Notes: generated by a model from the sequence alone, not told the origin. A DNA stretch of 64,000 bases from Pseudophaeobacter flagellatus (GCF_021228235.1 NZ_JAJQRG010000002.1:124001-188000); one strand, 5' to 3'; shown: positions 29,279 through 38,970, numbered from the stretch's first letter. Made by a program: numbers and translations.

Positions 29279-29803
29279 CTATGCCCGCAGCGCGATCGGG
29301 GTGCCATCGCGCACCATGGCGTAGATTTCCTCGATCTCTTCGTTGCGTACGGCAATACAGCCTGCCGTCCAGTCCGGCACCCGCCCAGCGCGTTTGCGGG
29401 CCTTCTTATCGTTTGGCTCACCATGGATGAAGATTTCCCCGCCCGGCATTTTCCCAAGAGCGGCAGCGCGGGCGAGATCTTCGGCATTGGGATAGGAAAT
29501 ACCCAGCGACAGATGAAAGGCGCTGTTCGGGTTGCGCCGATCAATATGGTACACCCCTTCTGGCGTTTTGCCATCGCCTTCGACCCGTTTAGGGCCCTGC
29601 GGCGCAAAGCCGAGGTCCATCTTGTAGTCGCGCAGAATCTCCTGCCCATGCAGAAGATAGATTTTGCGCGCGCCCTTGTTGATCACAAGGCTGGTCACCT
29701 CTGGTCCGGTGTAGGTCTTGAACCGGCTGACCTGATTGGGACCGCCGCACCCTGCCACTGCCACACTCGCAACTGCGCTTAATCCGAATGCCCGTCTATC
29801 CAT
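29279..29803 (-). CDS. L,D-transpeptidase (YkuD) lipoprotein
   Basis: A 174-residue YkuD enzyme. MDRRAFGLSAVASVAVAGC carries both an RR pair and a lipobox (Cys19), pointing to a lipid-anchored periplasmic protein. The active site runs from IFIHGEPN to DWTAGCIAVRNEEI. AGGAAGACAC precedes the ATG at 29803. It differs from the first YkuD gene in having no Pro-rich linker, so the two probably act at different places or on different substrates. Confidence 0.92.
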   Translation of the reverse strand: MDRRAFGLSAVASVAVAGCGGPNQVSRFKTYTGPEVTSLVINKGARKIYLLHGQEILRDYKMDLGFAPQGPKRVEGDGKTPEGVYHIDRRNPNSAFHLSLGISYPNAEDLARAAALGKMPGGEIFIHGEPNDKKARKRAGRVPDWTAGCIAVRNEEIEEIYAMVRDGTPIALRA

Positions 29804-29884
29804 GTGTCTTCCTGTCTGACCTGCCACCATCTGGGCTGTATCGCCCTTGTCAGCGCCATACCGCAAATTGAAGCAAAATCACAA

Positions 29885-30724
29885 TCACAACTTGTTATCT
29901 TTTGCCCGATCGGGTGCGGGGGCCGAAACAGCGCCTGAACCCGGCAGCGCGGTTCTATCCGCATTGACCATGATCTCGATGGCTTTCAGCCGCTCCAGCA
30001 CCTCGTCACGATAGGCATCGGTGCGCTCGCCTTCTTCGGCGGAATGTGCATCCTGCATCGAGTTGACGATCAGACCCACCAACAGGTTCACGACCGCAAA
30101 GGTGGTCACCATGATAAAGGGCACAAAGAAGGCCCAGGCGTAGGGGTAGACCTCCATCACTGGCCGCACGATTCCCATCGACCAGCTTTCCAGCGTCATG
30201 ATCTGAAATAGCGAATAGGCGGATTGTCCAAGACCGCCGAACCATTGCGGAAAGCTCGCGCCAAACAGCTTTGTCGCCATCACCGAGCCGATGTAGAAAA
30301 TGATCGCCATCAGCAGAAACACCGACCCCATGCCCGGCAGCGCGGTGACAAAGCCTTCGACCACCCGACGCAGGCTGGGCGCAACGGAGACGACCCGCAA
30401 AACACGCAGGATACGCAGCGCCCGCAAGACCGAAAACCCCTGCGCGCCAGGCACCAGGGCAATGCCCACGATGACAAAATCAAACAGGCTCCACCCGCTA
30501 AGGAAAAACCGCAAGCGGCGCACAAACAGTTTGATCAGGATCTCGACGATAAATATGCCAAGGCAGATCTTGTCGATCAAATGGACCAGCTCGCCCATCC
30601 GCGCCATCACTGGCTCAGAGGTTTCCAGCCCAAGCGTCACCGCATTGACCAGGATCACCGCCATGATGAAACGGGTAAATCGCGTGTCTTGCAAAAGCCC
30701 ATCAAGGCGTTCTGTCACTGTCAT
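29885..30724 (-). CDS. Bacterial voltage-gated sodium channel (BacNav family)
   Basis: A 279-residue six-helix channel subunit that forms tetramers. S4 has arginines every third residue (R101, R104, R107, R110 in LRALRILRVLRVVSV). The selectivity filter TLESWS (177-182) is the signature of NaChBac/NavAb-type sodium channels. S6 (about 195-222) is followed by an acidic neck and a coiled-coil-like C-terminus (AEEGERTDAYRDEVLERLKAIEI). Such channels are frequent in marine alphaproteobacteria and may link sodium influx to motility or pH. No flagellar genes are adjacent. Confidence 0.95.
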   Translation of the reverse strand: MTVTERLDGLLQDTRFTRFIMAVILVNAVTLGLETSEPVMARMGELVHLIDKICLGIFIVEILIKLFVRRLRFFLSGWSLFDFVIVGIALVPGAQGFSVLRALRILRVLRVVSVAPSLRRVVEGFVTALPGMGSVFLLMAIIFYIGSVMATKLFGASFPQWFGGLGQSAYSLFQIMTLESWSMGIVRPVMEVYPYAWAFFVPFIMVTTFAVVNLLVGLIVNSMQDAHSAEEGERTDAYRDEVLERLKAIEIMVNADRTALPGSGAVSAPAPDRAKDNKL

Positions 30725-30781
30725 CAGGTTCTATCCAAGTTCGGTCTTGTAGGCGGCCGGGCACGGGCTACAGCTGCGCGG

Positions 30782-32029
30782 TCAATCATTCAGGGTGAAA
30801 CTGGCGGCCAGTTCGGTATGAGCGGACCATCTGAACTGATCCACAACCTGCACCCAATTCAGCCGATAGCCACCAGCCACCAGGGTTTTGGCATCACGGG
30901 CAAAGGTCACAGGGTTGCAGGACACATAGGCAATCACGGGCAGGCGCGCGGCCACCAGCTGCGCCACCTGGGCCTCGGCACCGGCACGCGGGGGATCAAT
31001 TACCGCCGCCTCATAATAGGTGCCAAAGGGTTTCAGATCTTCCGGCAGCAGCGGATTGCGGAACAGATCACGCACCTCGGCCTGTAACCTCTTCAGCCCT
31101 TTGCCCTGACGCCAGCCAGCCTGCAGCGCGGCGATCATATCGGCCTCGCCCTCCAGCGCGTAGACTTCGGCATTGGCAGCAAGTGGCAGTGAAAACGTCC
31201 CGCAGCCGGCAAAAAAGTCGACGATACGCTTGGCGCCCATGGTGATGTCTTGCACGGCTGCCAGCAGCGCCGCTTCGCCATCACGGGTGGCCTGCAAAAA
31301 GGCACCGGGCGGCGGGCAGACACGGGCCGAGCCAAAGCTATGCAACGGCGGCTGTTCCATCGCCACCTGCTCGTCCTGCCAGGTGAGGCGGGCAACCCCA
31401 TGCTGCCCCCCAAGCCCGGCCAATTCGGCCCGCAGATCACTGTCCAGTGGCTTGCCGTCGCGCACCAGCACATCCAGCCCGGTTTCAGACTGGGTCAACG
31501 TCACCGATAGCGGCGTTTTGCGGCTGGCCCCCGCCATTGCCAGGGCCTCGGCCAGGGGGATTGCCGCAATCAGCGCTGGGTCCAGCAACAGGCAATCGGG
31601 AATCGGCGTGATCACCCCAGAGGCGCGGCCGTGAAACCCTGCCATGGCACCCTTTTTGGTACGTCGGACCGCCAGCGTGGCGCGGCGGCGTGACTGCGGC
31701 AGAGAAGTATGAATCGGGCGGAATGTCGCCTCCAGCCCCTGTGCCTCCAGCGCATTTTTCACGACATCCAGCTTCCAGGAGGCCACAAAATCATCGCTGG
31801 CGTGCTGCAACTGGCAGCCACCGCAGGATTTATAGTGGCGACAGGGCGCCTGAATGCGATGCTCGGATGGCGTCTCAATCCGAATATCGGTCAGCTGCGT
31901 GCCCTGCTGCACGCCGCTGACCCGTTCATCTGGCAGGGTACGGGGCGCAAAAAGCGGGCCGAGGGCGACACCATCGCCTTGGTGTCCAAGGCGGGTGATG
32001 GTTGCTGTGGTTCTGGCTACATCTGTCAT
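30782..32029 (-). CDS. RNA 5-methyluridine methyltransferase (TrmA/RlmD type)
   Basis: A 415-residue class I SAM enzyme methylating uridine C5 in 23S rRNA or tRNA. An N-terminal TRAM domain (ATITRLGHQGDGVA) is followed by a 4Fe-4S-type cysteine cluster (CRHYKSCGGCQLQH), SAM motif I (IVDFFAGCGTFSLPLA), IDPPRAGAEAQV and the catalytic Cys in YVSCNPVTFARD. The exact target (U747 or U1939 of 23S rRNA) cannot be read from sequence. It ends 57 bases before the sodium channel gene on the same strand. Confidence 0.92.
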   Translation of the reverse strand: MTDVARTTATITRLGHQGDGVALGPLFAPRTLPDERVSGVQQGTQLTDIRIETPSEHRIQAPCRHYKSCGGCQLQHASDDFVASWKLDVVKNALEAQGLEATFRPIHTSLPQSRRRATLAVRRTKKGAMAGFHGRASGVITPIPDCLLLDPALIAAIPLAEALAMAGASRKTPLSVTLTQSETGLDVLVRDGKPLDSDLRAELAGLGGQHGVARLTWQDEQVAMEQPPLHSFGSARVCPPPGAFLQATRDGEAALLAAVQDITMGAKRIVDFFAGCGTFSLPLAANAEVYALEGEADMIAALQAGWRQGKGLKRLQAEVRDLFRNPLLPEDLKPFGTYYEAAVIDPPRAGAEAQVAQLVAARLPVIAYVSCNPVTFARDAKTLVAGGYRLNWVQVVDQFRWSAHTELAASFTLND

Positions 32030-32151
32030 CTGGGCTAGATAGCGACTGTCGGCCAGCTAAAAAAGGTGAAAACCCGGCCAAGACAGCAGAAAGCCGGTTT
32101 TAGTGCAAATACACTGCCCCCGACGGTTTCCCAGCAACGCACTCTGCCAAA

Positions 32152-33999
32152 TCACTCGGCGGCTGTGCTCTCGTCCTCATCCGTGCAGATGAAACCGCCG
32201 GACTGGCGAGACCAGAACTGCGCATAGAGCCCACCCAGGGCCAAAAGCTCGGCATGGCTGCCAACCTCGACGATTTGGCCCTGTTCCATCACGATGATGC
32301 GGTCCATTTCGCTCAGCGTGGACAGACGGTGGGCGATGGCCAGAACCGTCTTACCATGCATCACCCGCTCCAAGGCCGACTGGATCAGTGCCTCGACTTC
32401 GGAATCCAGCGCAGAGGTTGCCTCATCCATGATCAGGATCGGCGCATCCTTCAGGATTGCCCGCGCCAGCGCGATCCGCTGCCGCTGCCCGCCCGACAGT
32501 TTCACGCCTCGTTCGCCCAGATAGGCGTCATAGCCCTGCCGCCCCTGCCCGTCTTGCAGATCCAGAATGAAGTCATGCGCCTCGGCCTGTTTCGCCGCCG
32601 CGATCAGCTCTGCTTCGCTGGCATCAGGTCGACCGTAAAGAATGTTTTCACGGGCAGAGCGATTGAACATCGCGGTTTCCTGCGTGACCATGCCGATCTG
32701 GCTGCGCAGACTGTCCTGCGAGACCGTCGCGATATCCTGGCCATCAATCAGGATCCGGCCCTCTTCCCCGTCATAGAGCCGCAGTAAGAGCGACACGAGG
32801 GTAGATTTCCCCGCGCCGGAGGCCCCGACAATACCCAGCTTTTCCCCCGCTTTGATCTGCAGGGATACATTGCGCACCCCGCCCACATCACGCCCATAGG
32901 CAAAGCCCACATCGTCAAAGGTGATCTGCCCTGCGGTTGCCGACAAGGGCGCCGCTTCGGGGCGGTCTTCGACCCGATCAGGACGGCTGAGGGTCTTCAT
33001 GCCGTTTTCAATCTCGCCAACGTTTGAATAGATCGCCATCAGGGTAAAGCTGACCCAGCCTGTCATCTGCGCAATCCGAATGGAAACCGCACCAGCCGCC
33101 ACGATATCGCCCTCGCTGGCGGATCCGTCGCGCCACAACAGCAACGTCGCGCCAATCAGCAGGACCGGCAGAAGCCCCGCCAGCGCCATCAGGCAAAATC
33201 GGAAGGTTGCCGCCAGATAGCCGAACTCCAGTGCGGTCTCGCGGAATTGCACCATCGCATCCTGGGCGCTGCGTTCCTCATGGGCGGCATGAGCAAACAG
33301 CTTGACGGTTTTGATATTGGTGATGGTATCCACCACCTGCCCCGAAACCATGGCCCGTGCCCCGGCCCGTTTGCCCGACCGCTGCCGCACCCGCGGCAAG
33401 AACCAGCTGATCATGGCAAAATAGCCCAGAAGCCAAAGTGTAAACAGCAGCGTGATGCGCAGATCTATTGCCCCCAGCAGCGCCATCGACCCCACAAGAG
33501 AAGCCAGCGCAAAGGCCACCACGTTGATCACTTCGGTCGCCACCGAGGTCACCGCCGAGGCCGTCTGCATCTGTTTCTGGGCAATGCGACCCGCAAAATC
33601 ATCGTCAAAGAAGCGCACCGACTGACCCAGGGTCCAACGGTTGAGCCGCGACAGCACCAGCGGATTCACATTGGGCTGCACCACAATCGCATTGGACGCC
33701 GCTGACAGGCCGAACAGCAGCGGCCGCAGAATTAGGAAAAAACCCAATGCGCCCAAAATGACCACAATATTGCCCATGGTGAAAAACTGCTCTGGCCCGC
33801 TTGCCAGAGAGGTGTCAATCACCAGCCCCAGGATATAGGCGGTGCCGGCCTCCATCGCGCCGGCCAGGGCCGAAAACCCCGCCGCCAGGATCAGCATCGG
33901 CCAGGCTCCCGACAGGCACCACATCATAAAGGCGCCCAATCTTCTAGGGGGCGCGCCCTTGGCGGGTTGAAACGCGTCGATCAGATTGCCTATCTTCAT
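32152..33999 (-). CDS. ABC exporter half-transporter, second of a pair
   Basis: A 615-residue type I ABC exporter half: an N-terminal six-helix transmembrane domain (about 30-320) and a nucleotide-binding domain with Walker A GASGAGKST, signature LSGGQRQR, Walker B ILIMDEATSALDSE and the switch His in IAHRLST. Its start codon overlaps the stop of the partner gene by 4 bases (ATGA), so the two are translated together and probably form a heterodimer. All ATP-site residues are canonical. The substrate is unknown. Confidence 0.93.
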   Translation of the reverse strand: MKIGNLIDAFQPAKGAPPRRLGAFMMWCLSGAWPMLILAAGFSALAGAMEAGTAYILGLVIDTSLASGPEQFFTMGNIVVILGALGFFLILRPLLFGLSAASNAIVVQPNVNPLVLSRLNRWTLGQSVRFFDDDFAGRIAQKQMQTASAVTSVATEVINVVAFALASLVGSMALLGAIDLRITLLFTLWLLGYFAMISWFLPRVRQRSGKRAGARAMVSGQVVDTITNIKTVKLFAHAAHEERSAQDAMVQFRETALEFGYLAATFRFCLMALAGLLPVLLIGATLLLWRDGSASEGDIVAAGAVSIRIAQMTGWVSFTLMAIYSNVGEIENGMKTLSRPDRVEDRPEAAPLSATAGQITFDDVGFAYGRDVGGVRNVSLQIKAGEKLGIVGASGAGKSTLVSLLLRLYDGEEGRILIDGQDIATVSQDSLRSQIGMVTQETAMFNRSARENILYGRPDASEAELIAAAKQAEAHDFILDLQDGQGRQGYDAYLGERGVKLSGGQRQRIALARAILKDAPILIMDEATSALDSEVEALIQSALERVMHGKTVLAIAHRLSTLSEMDRIIVMEQGQIVEVGSHAELLALGGLYAQFWSRQSGGFICTDEDESTAAE

Positions 34000-35834
34000 T
34001 CTGCTGCCTCGATATTCAAAAAACCACCCGATTGCCGGGCCCAGAACTGGGCGTAGAGCCCTTGAGCCCGCAGCAGATCCGCATGGCGACCCTGTTCTGC
34101 AATTCGGCCCTGATCCAGTACCAAAATGCGGTCCATCTGTGCGATGGTGGACAGCCGATGTGCAATTGCGATCACCGTCTTGCCCTGCATCATGCCATAG
34201 AGCGTCTGCTGAATTTCTGCCTCGACCTCGGAATCCAGCGCCGAGGTGGCCTCGTCCAGCAACAGGATCGGCGCATCCTTTAGAATCACCCGCGCCAAGG
34301 TCACCCGCTGGCGTTGCCCGCCCGATAGCTTCACGCCACGCTCCCCCACATGGGCATCATAGCCGCGCCGACCTTGGGGATCTTCAAGATCCAGAATGAA
34401 ATCATGCGCCTGCGCCTGTTTGGCGGCAGCGATGATATCCGCCTCGCTGGCGTCGGGGCGTCCATAGAGCAGGTTATCGCGCACGGATCGGTGCAAGAGG
34501 GCGCTGTCCTGCTGCACCATGCCGATGGCGCTGCGCAGCGAATCCTGCGTAACATGGCGAATATCCTGATTATCAATCAGGATTTGCCCGGCATCGGGGT
34601 CGTAGAACCGCAAAAGCAGCTTGACCAGCGTTGATTTGCCCGCACCAGAGCGCCCTACAAGGCCAATCTTTTCCCCCGGCTGGATCACCAGATCAAGGTG
34701 ATCCAGACCGCCCGCCTCGCGGCCATAGTGATGCGACAGATCCTTTAGCACAACCGCGCCCTGGGTCAGCTGCAGCGGCTTGGCCCCCTTGGCATCCACC
34801 AGATCAATCGGCTGCGCGATGGTCTGCATGCCCTCGGCCACCACGCCAAGCTGGCGGAAAAACGATGTCAGCGCCCACATGATCCAACCGGTCATCGCAT
34901 TCAACCGCAGGGTCAGCGCCGTCGCCGCCGCCACCACCCCGGCGGAGGCCGCGCCAATCATCCACAGATGCAGCGCCCAGCCCACCACACCCACAATCAA
35001 CAGCCCGTTCAGGGTAACGAGAACCGCATCCATCACGGTGAAAATCCGCATCTCCTGCTGAAAGGTCTCGCGGGTGTTTTCAATTGCCTCTTTTGCATAG
35101 GATAGCTCGCGGCCGTCATGGGCAAACATCTTGACCGAATGAATATTGGAATAGCTATCCACCACCCGGCCCGTCACGGTTGAACGCGCATCGGAAGCCG
35201 CCTGGCTAGCCGGTCCCACGCGCCGAATTGTCCAGCGCACCAGCAGCGCATAGAGGCCAAACCAGACCAAAAGCGGCAGCATCAGCCGCGCGTCGGCCAC
35301 CATCAGCATGATCGCTGCGCCGATCAGATAGGCCAGCGAAAAGGTGATCGCATCAAAGACCTGAAACACCACCTCGCCCGCCGCTGGCGGCGTTTGCATG
35401 ATCCGGTTGGCAATGCGGCCGGCAAAGTCGTTTTCAAACCAAGACACAGACTGGCGCAGCACATGTTTATGGGCGCGCCAGCGGATCAATGTGCCGAAAT
35501 TCGGCAGGATCGCATTGTTCAGCAACAAGACATCAGCCAATTGCAGGATTGGCCGCAGCAGCAGAATGAACAGCCCCACCAGGATCAGCTCTGCCCCATG
35601 CTGCTGCCAGACCTGCTCGGGCGTCTTGCTCAGCAGATCCACCACCCGGCCCATATAATAGATCAGGCCGACCTCGATTGCCGCAACCACCACCGACATG
35701 CAGGCCGTCAGGATGAAAACCGCGCGAAACGGCACAGTATAGCCCTTTAAAAAGGGCCAAAGCCGGGTCGGCGGCTGGTCCGTTTCGGGATAGTCGCAAT
35801 ATGGATCAACAAGGTTTTCAAAAAAGCGAAACAT
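33996..35834 (-). CDS. ABC exporter half-transporter, first of a pair
   Basis: A 612-residue partner of the gene downstream, with the same layout: transmembrane domain, Walker A GRSGAGKST, LSGGQRQR, Walker B ILLLDEATSALDSE and AIAHRLST. Both ATP sites of the presumed heterodimer are intact, unlike many paired exporters that carry one degenerate site. The ATG at 35834 (MFRFFENLVDPYCDYPETDQ) has GGAG 10 bases upstream; the frame continues 44 codons further without support. A 243-base gap without visible gene precedes it. Confidence 0.93.
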   Translation of the reverse strand: MFRFFENLVDPYCDYPETDQPPTRLWPFLKGYTVPFRAVFILTACMSVVVAAIEVGLIYYMGRVVDLLSKTPEQVWQQHGAELILVGLFILLLRPILQLADVLLLNNAILPNFGTLIRWRAHKHVLRQSVSWFENDFAGRIANRIMQTPPAAGEVVFQVFDAITFSLAYLIGAAIMLMVADARLMLPLLVWFGLYALLVRWTIRRVGPASQAASDARSTVTGRVVDSYSNIHSVKMFAHDGRELSYAKEAIENTRETFQQEMRIFTVMDAVLVTLNGLLIVGVVGWALHLWMIGAASAGVVAAATALTLRLNAMTGWIMWALTSFFRQLGVVAEGMQTIAQPIDLVDAKGAKPLQLTQGAVVLKDLSHHYGREAGGLDHLDLVIQPGEKIGLVGRSGAGKSTLVKLLLRFYDPDAGQILIDNQDIRHVTQDSLRSAIGMVQQDSALLHRSVRDNLLYGRPDASEADIIAAAKQAQAHDFILDLEDPQGRRGYDAHVGERGVKLSGGQRQRVTLARVILKDAPILLLDEATSALDSEVEAEIQQTLYGMMQGKTVIAIAHRLSTIAQMDRILVLDQGRIAEQGRHADLLRAQGLYAQFWARQSGGFLNIEAAE

Positions 35835-36077
35835 CAGAAGTGCGCTCCAATGGGGGTGATCAAATGAGACGTGTGATACTGCAGATAAGGCGTGATGCCA
35901 TGCCCGCCAAGGCGTGGGCGCGATGACCGTAGCTGGACCAGATCCCGTGGTGCATATGCATCCCACCCGGCATAAGTGTCTTGGCTCTGCTCCGGATACT
36001 GAAAATATCTCTGACTGTCACCCCCGGCTGGGCCCCGCAGGTGCCACCCGAAGGTTTAGGTCTGGGGGTGCAGCGCG

Positions 36078-37259
36078 TTATTTCAACTGCTGCAACAGGT
36101 CTTCGCGGGTCAGATCAAAGCCGGAATCAATCCATGCCTGCTGCAACTTCTTCAGCGCGGCGCCAAGCGCAGGGCCAGATAGATCTGGCATCAGATCCGC
36201 CGCTACAACCGGAAAGACAGCTGCAGCACCGCGCGCCAAATCAGGCTCTAAATCAGGCGAAACGGGCTGTTCCAGCAGGGCTGCACGCAACAGACAGGCA
36301 GATCGCGCCATGTCAGGTCCCAACTGGTAGCTCAGCTTGCTGGTCCTGTCGGAACCCATCGCAGAGCCGCGCAGCTGTTGCAGTCGGCGCGCCTGTGCTT
36401 TGCTGAGGCGCAGATAGGGCAGCAGCTCTTCGCCGCCCAGCGCCGCAAGTCTGCAGATCGGATCGGGTGTTATGGCGGCCTTGGGATAGCCCTGGTGCAC
36501 ATCCTGAAGATGAACAAGCGGCGCCAGGGCGCGATCATGGCTACCGGGCAGCACCTGCCCCAACACCCCCAACTGACGCATCACCGCAATCGCCGGGGCG
36601 GGATCAGCGGCAGCAAGCAGTTTCAGCATTTCGGCGCTGACACGTTCAAGTGAGAGCTGCGACAGCCCCTCCAGATTGTCCGCAATCGCCGCCAGGGCAT
36701 CAGGATCAAAGCCCACCTGCGCGTCGCCATACCAAGCGTGAAAGCGAAAGTACCGCAGGATACGCAGGTAATCTTCGCGGATGCGATTCCGTGCCGTACC
36801 GATAAAACGCACCCGCCGGGCCTGCAGATCGGCCAGCCCCTGCAGCGGGTCAACCAGGCGGCCATCTGGACGGGCATAAAGCGCATTCATGGTGAAATCG
36901 CGCCGGGCGGCATCCTCGGCGATGTCTTTGGAAAAGGCCACGACAGCGCGGCGGCCATCGGTGGTCACATCTTTGCGAAAGGTGGTCACCTCATGCGGAA
37001 TATGATTGGCCACCAGCGTTACGGTGCCATGATCGATCCCGGTTGGGATCGCCTTGATCCCCGCCGCCTGCGCCAGGGCCAGTACCTCTTGCGGCGTGGC
37101 ATTAGTGGCAATATCGATATCCGAGACCGCCACCCCCATCAGCGCATTGCGCACACAACCGCCGACAAAATAGGCCGCCGCACCCTGTGCCGTCAGCGCC
37201 GCGCAGACCTGCTGCGTTGCCGGATTATGTAACCAGGGCTGCGCCGCAAGAGAGGTCAT
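36078..37259 (-). CDS. cca: CCA tRNA nucleotidyltransferase / poly(A) polymerase family
   Basis: A 393-residue class II nucleotidyltransferase. YFVGGCVRNALMG and SDIDIATNATP carry the catalytic carboxylates. RRDFTMNALYARPDGRLVDP and the ARNRIREDYLRILRYFRFHAWYG motif bind nucleotide and tRNA. It adds or repairs the CCA end of tRNAs; a poly(A) polymerase role is less likely. The ATG at 37259 overlaps the upstream NUDIX gene stop by one base (TAATG). Last gene of hslO-NUDIX-cca. Confidence 0.92.
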   Translation of the reverse strand: MTSLAAQPWLHNPATQQVCAALTAQGAAAYFVGGCVRNALMGVAVSDIDIATNATPQEVLALAQAAGIKAIPTGIDHGTVTLVANHIPHEVTTFRKDVTTDGRRAVVAFSKDIAEDAARRDFTMNALYARPDGRLVDPLQGLADLQARRVRFIGTARNRIREDYLRILRYFRFHAWYGDAQVGFDPDALAAIADNLEGLSQLSLERVSAEMLKLLAAADPAPAIAVMRQLGVLGQVLPGSHDRALAPLVHLQDVHQGYPKAAITPDPICRLAALGGEELLPYLRLSKAQARRLQQLRGSAMGSDRTSKLSYQLGPDMARSACLLRAALLEQPVSPDLEPDLARGAAAVFPVVAADLMPDLSGPALGAALKKLQQAWIDSGFDLTREDLLQQLK

Positions 37260-37894
37260 TACTGCATCACTTTTGCAAGGTTGAACAACATCCGCGCGGT
37301 GGCACCCCAGATGTAATAGGGCCCAAAGGGCACGGTATAATAATGCCGCCGGGTGCCGCGCCAACTGCGCGCCGCGACGGTATATTTTGTCGGATCCAGC
37401 AGATGCGACAGTGGCACGGAAAAGACTTCGGCCACCTCGCCGACCTCTGGGCGGATCTCAAAATCCTCATGCAGCAGCGCCACCACCGGGGTCACCTGAA
37501 AGCTGGTCACGGTTTCATGGCTGGGCAGCTGGCCGATGACATCGGGCAGGTCTTGCGGCAGGCCAATTTCTTCCCAGGCTTCGCGCAGGGCCGCGGCGAT
37601 CACATCGGCATCGTCTGCATCAACCTTGCCACCGGGAAAAGCGATCTGGCCGGGGTGGTGCTTCAACGCCGAAGACCGTTTGGTCAAGATCACCCGAGGC
37701 TGTTCTGGCTGGGCCAATGAAATCGCCACCAAGACCCCGGCCGGGCGCAGCCTGCGCGGGCGAGGCACCACAAGATCGGGGTTGAGGTCAAAATCCGAAG
37801 ACCCTGCCTCGCCCGTAGCCTGGCCAGTACCCGCCTGCCCCTGTGTCTGTGGCTTGGACAGGGCAGCCTGCAATGCCTGCCGCAGATCAGTCAC
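37259..37894 (-). CDS. NUDIX hydrolase, CoA pyrophosphatase type
   Basis: About 211 residues. ILTKRSSALKHHPGQIAFPG is the CoA pyrophosphatase (NudL/UPF0035) signature and runs into the Nudix box (GGKVDADDADVIAAALREAW, then EEIG). It probably hydrolyses CoA or its derivatives to 3',5'-ADP and phosphopantetheine. I place the start at GTG 37894, overlapping the hslO end by 8 bases; a TTG at 37921 is an alternative. Coupled to cca by a 1-base overlap. Confidence 0.88.
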   Translation of the reverse strand: MTDLRQALQAALSKPQTQGQAGTGQATGEAGSSDFDLNPDLVVPRPRRLRPAGVLVAISLAQPEQPRVILTKRSSALKHHPGQIAFPGGKVDADDADVIAAALREAWEEIGLPQDLPDVIGQLPSHETVTSFQVTPVVALLHEDFEIRPEVGEVAEVFSVPLSHLLDPTKYTVAARSWRGTRRHYYTVPFGPYYIWGATARMLFNLAKVMQ

Positions 37895-38894
37895 CTGTTG
37901 CGGTTTCCGCTTCAAAGCCAACGGTTGCCGGGTCCAGATCGTAGTGGGCGCTACAGAACTGGCAATCCGCCGTGACCCGCCCGTCGTCGGTGGTCATGGT
38001 TGCGATGTCCTTGGCCGAATAGATCGACAGGCTTTGGCGCACACGTTCTTCGGAACAGGTACAGCCAAAATGCACCGACTGGGCCTCATAGACCCGTGGC
38101 TGTTCTTCGTGGAACAGGCGCAGCAGCAATTCAGTTGGGGTGACCGAGGGGCCAATCAGCTCCAGCTCTTCAACCGTGGCCATCAAGGTATTGACCCGGT
38201 GCCAGTTCTCGGCGGCTTCGCCTTCGACCAGATCCTTTGGCTGAAGCGTGGTGCCCGTGCCCTCGGTTCCACCTGCCACAAACGGAGAGGCCTTGGGCAT
38301 ATGCTGCAGCATCATGCCGCCGGCACGCCAGTGTTCCGCCACACCGGGGCTAGACGATTTGCCAAAGCTTAGGCTGAACACCGTCGGCAACTGTTCTGAC
38401 TGGGCAAAATAGGCGCCGGCACAGGCCGCCAGCGATGGCCCGTCCAGGGCGGCAATGCCCTGATAGGGCGTGGTATCTTCGCCCTGGTTAATCATCACCG
38501 CAAAATAGCCCTCGCCCACCTGATCAAAGGGGGCTGCATCGGTCAGCCGATCCGCATCATAGCTAGCATAGGCGCGAATGCGTGCGGGATCGCCCTCTTT
38601 TTGCGGCGCATAATAGTCAGTGGCGATCATCCGCACCGCGCCTTTGGACTGAACCTGCAGCGACAGTTTCCAGCGCAGCTTCACCGTCTGCCCAATCAAG
38701 GCAGTCAGCAGGGCCATCTCGGCCACCAGCGCTTCGACCTGAGGCGGGTAATTGTGCTGTTTCAGGATACCATCCAGCGCAGAATCCAATCGCACCACGC
38801 GGCCGCGCATATCCGATGCATCAAGCTGAAAGGGCAGGACGGTATCGTCCCATGCGATTTTTGATCCAAGCGTCATTTTTGATCCAAGAGCCAT
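37887..38894 (-). CDS. hslO: Redox-regulated chaperone Hsp33
   Basis: A 335-residue holdase activated by oxidation. The C-terminal redox switch zinc site CTC (FGCTCSEERV) and CQFC is intact. AAGGAAACCCCC precedes the ATG. The first 12 residues are a near-duplicate, MALGSK then MTLGSK, coded by an 18-base tandem repeat, so a second start 18 bases downstream exists. Heads the hslO-NUDIX-cca unit and is divergent from another NUDIX gene. Confidence 0.95.
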   Translation of the reverse strand: MALGSKMTLGSKIAWDDTVLPFQLDASDMRGRVVRLDSALDGILKQHNYPPQVEALVAEMALLTALIGQTVKLRWKLSLQVQSKGAVRMIATDYYAPQKEGDPARIRAYASYDADRLTDAAPFDQVGEGYFAVMINQGEDTTPYQGIAALDGPSLAACAGAYFAQSEQLPTVFSLSFGKSSSPGVAEHWRAGGMMLQHMPKASPFVAGGTEGTGTTLQPKDLVEGEAAENWHRVNTLMATVEELELIGPSVTPTELLLRLFHEEQPRVYEAQSVHFGCTCSEERVRQSLSIYSAKDIATMTTDDGRVTADCQFCSAHYDLDPATVGFEAETATGD

Positions 38895-38970
38895 GGGGGT
38901 TTCCTTACGCGCCGAGGGTTGGCATATCGAGCCTATATAGGGTTTTACACAATAGAGTGAAGGGGGCGAT

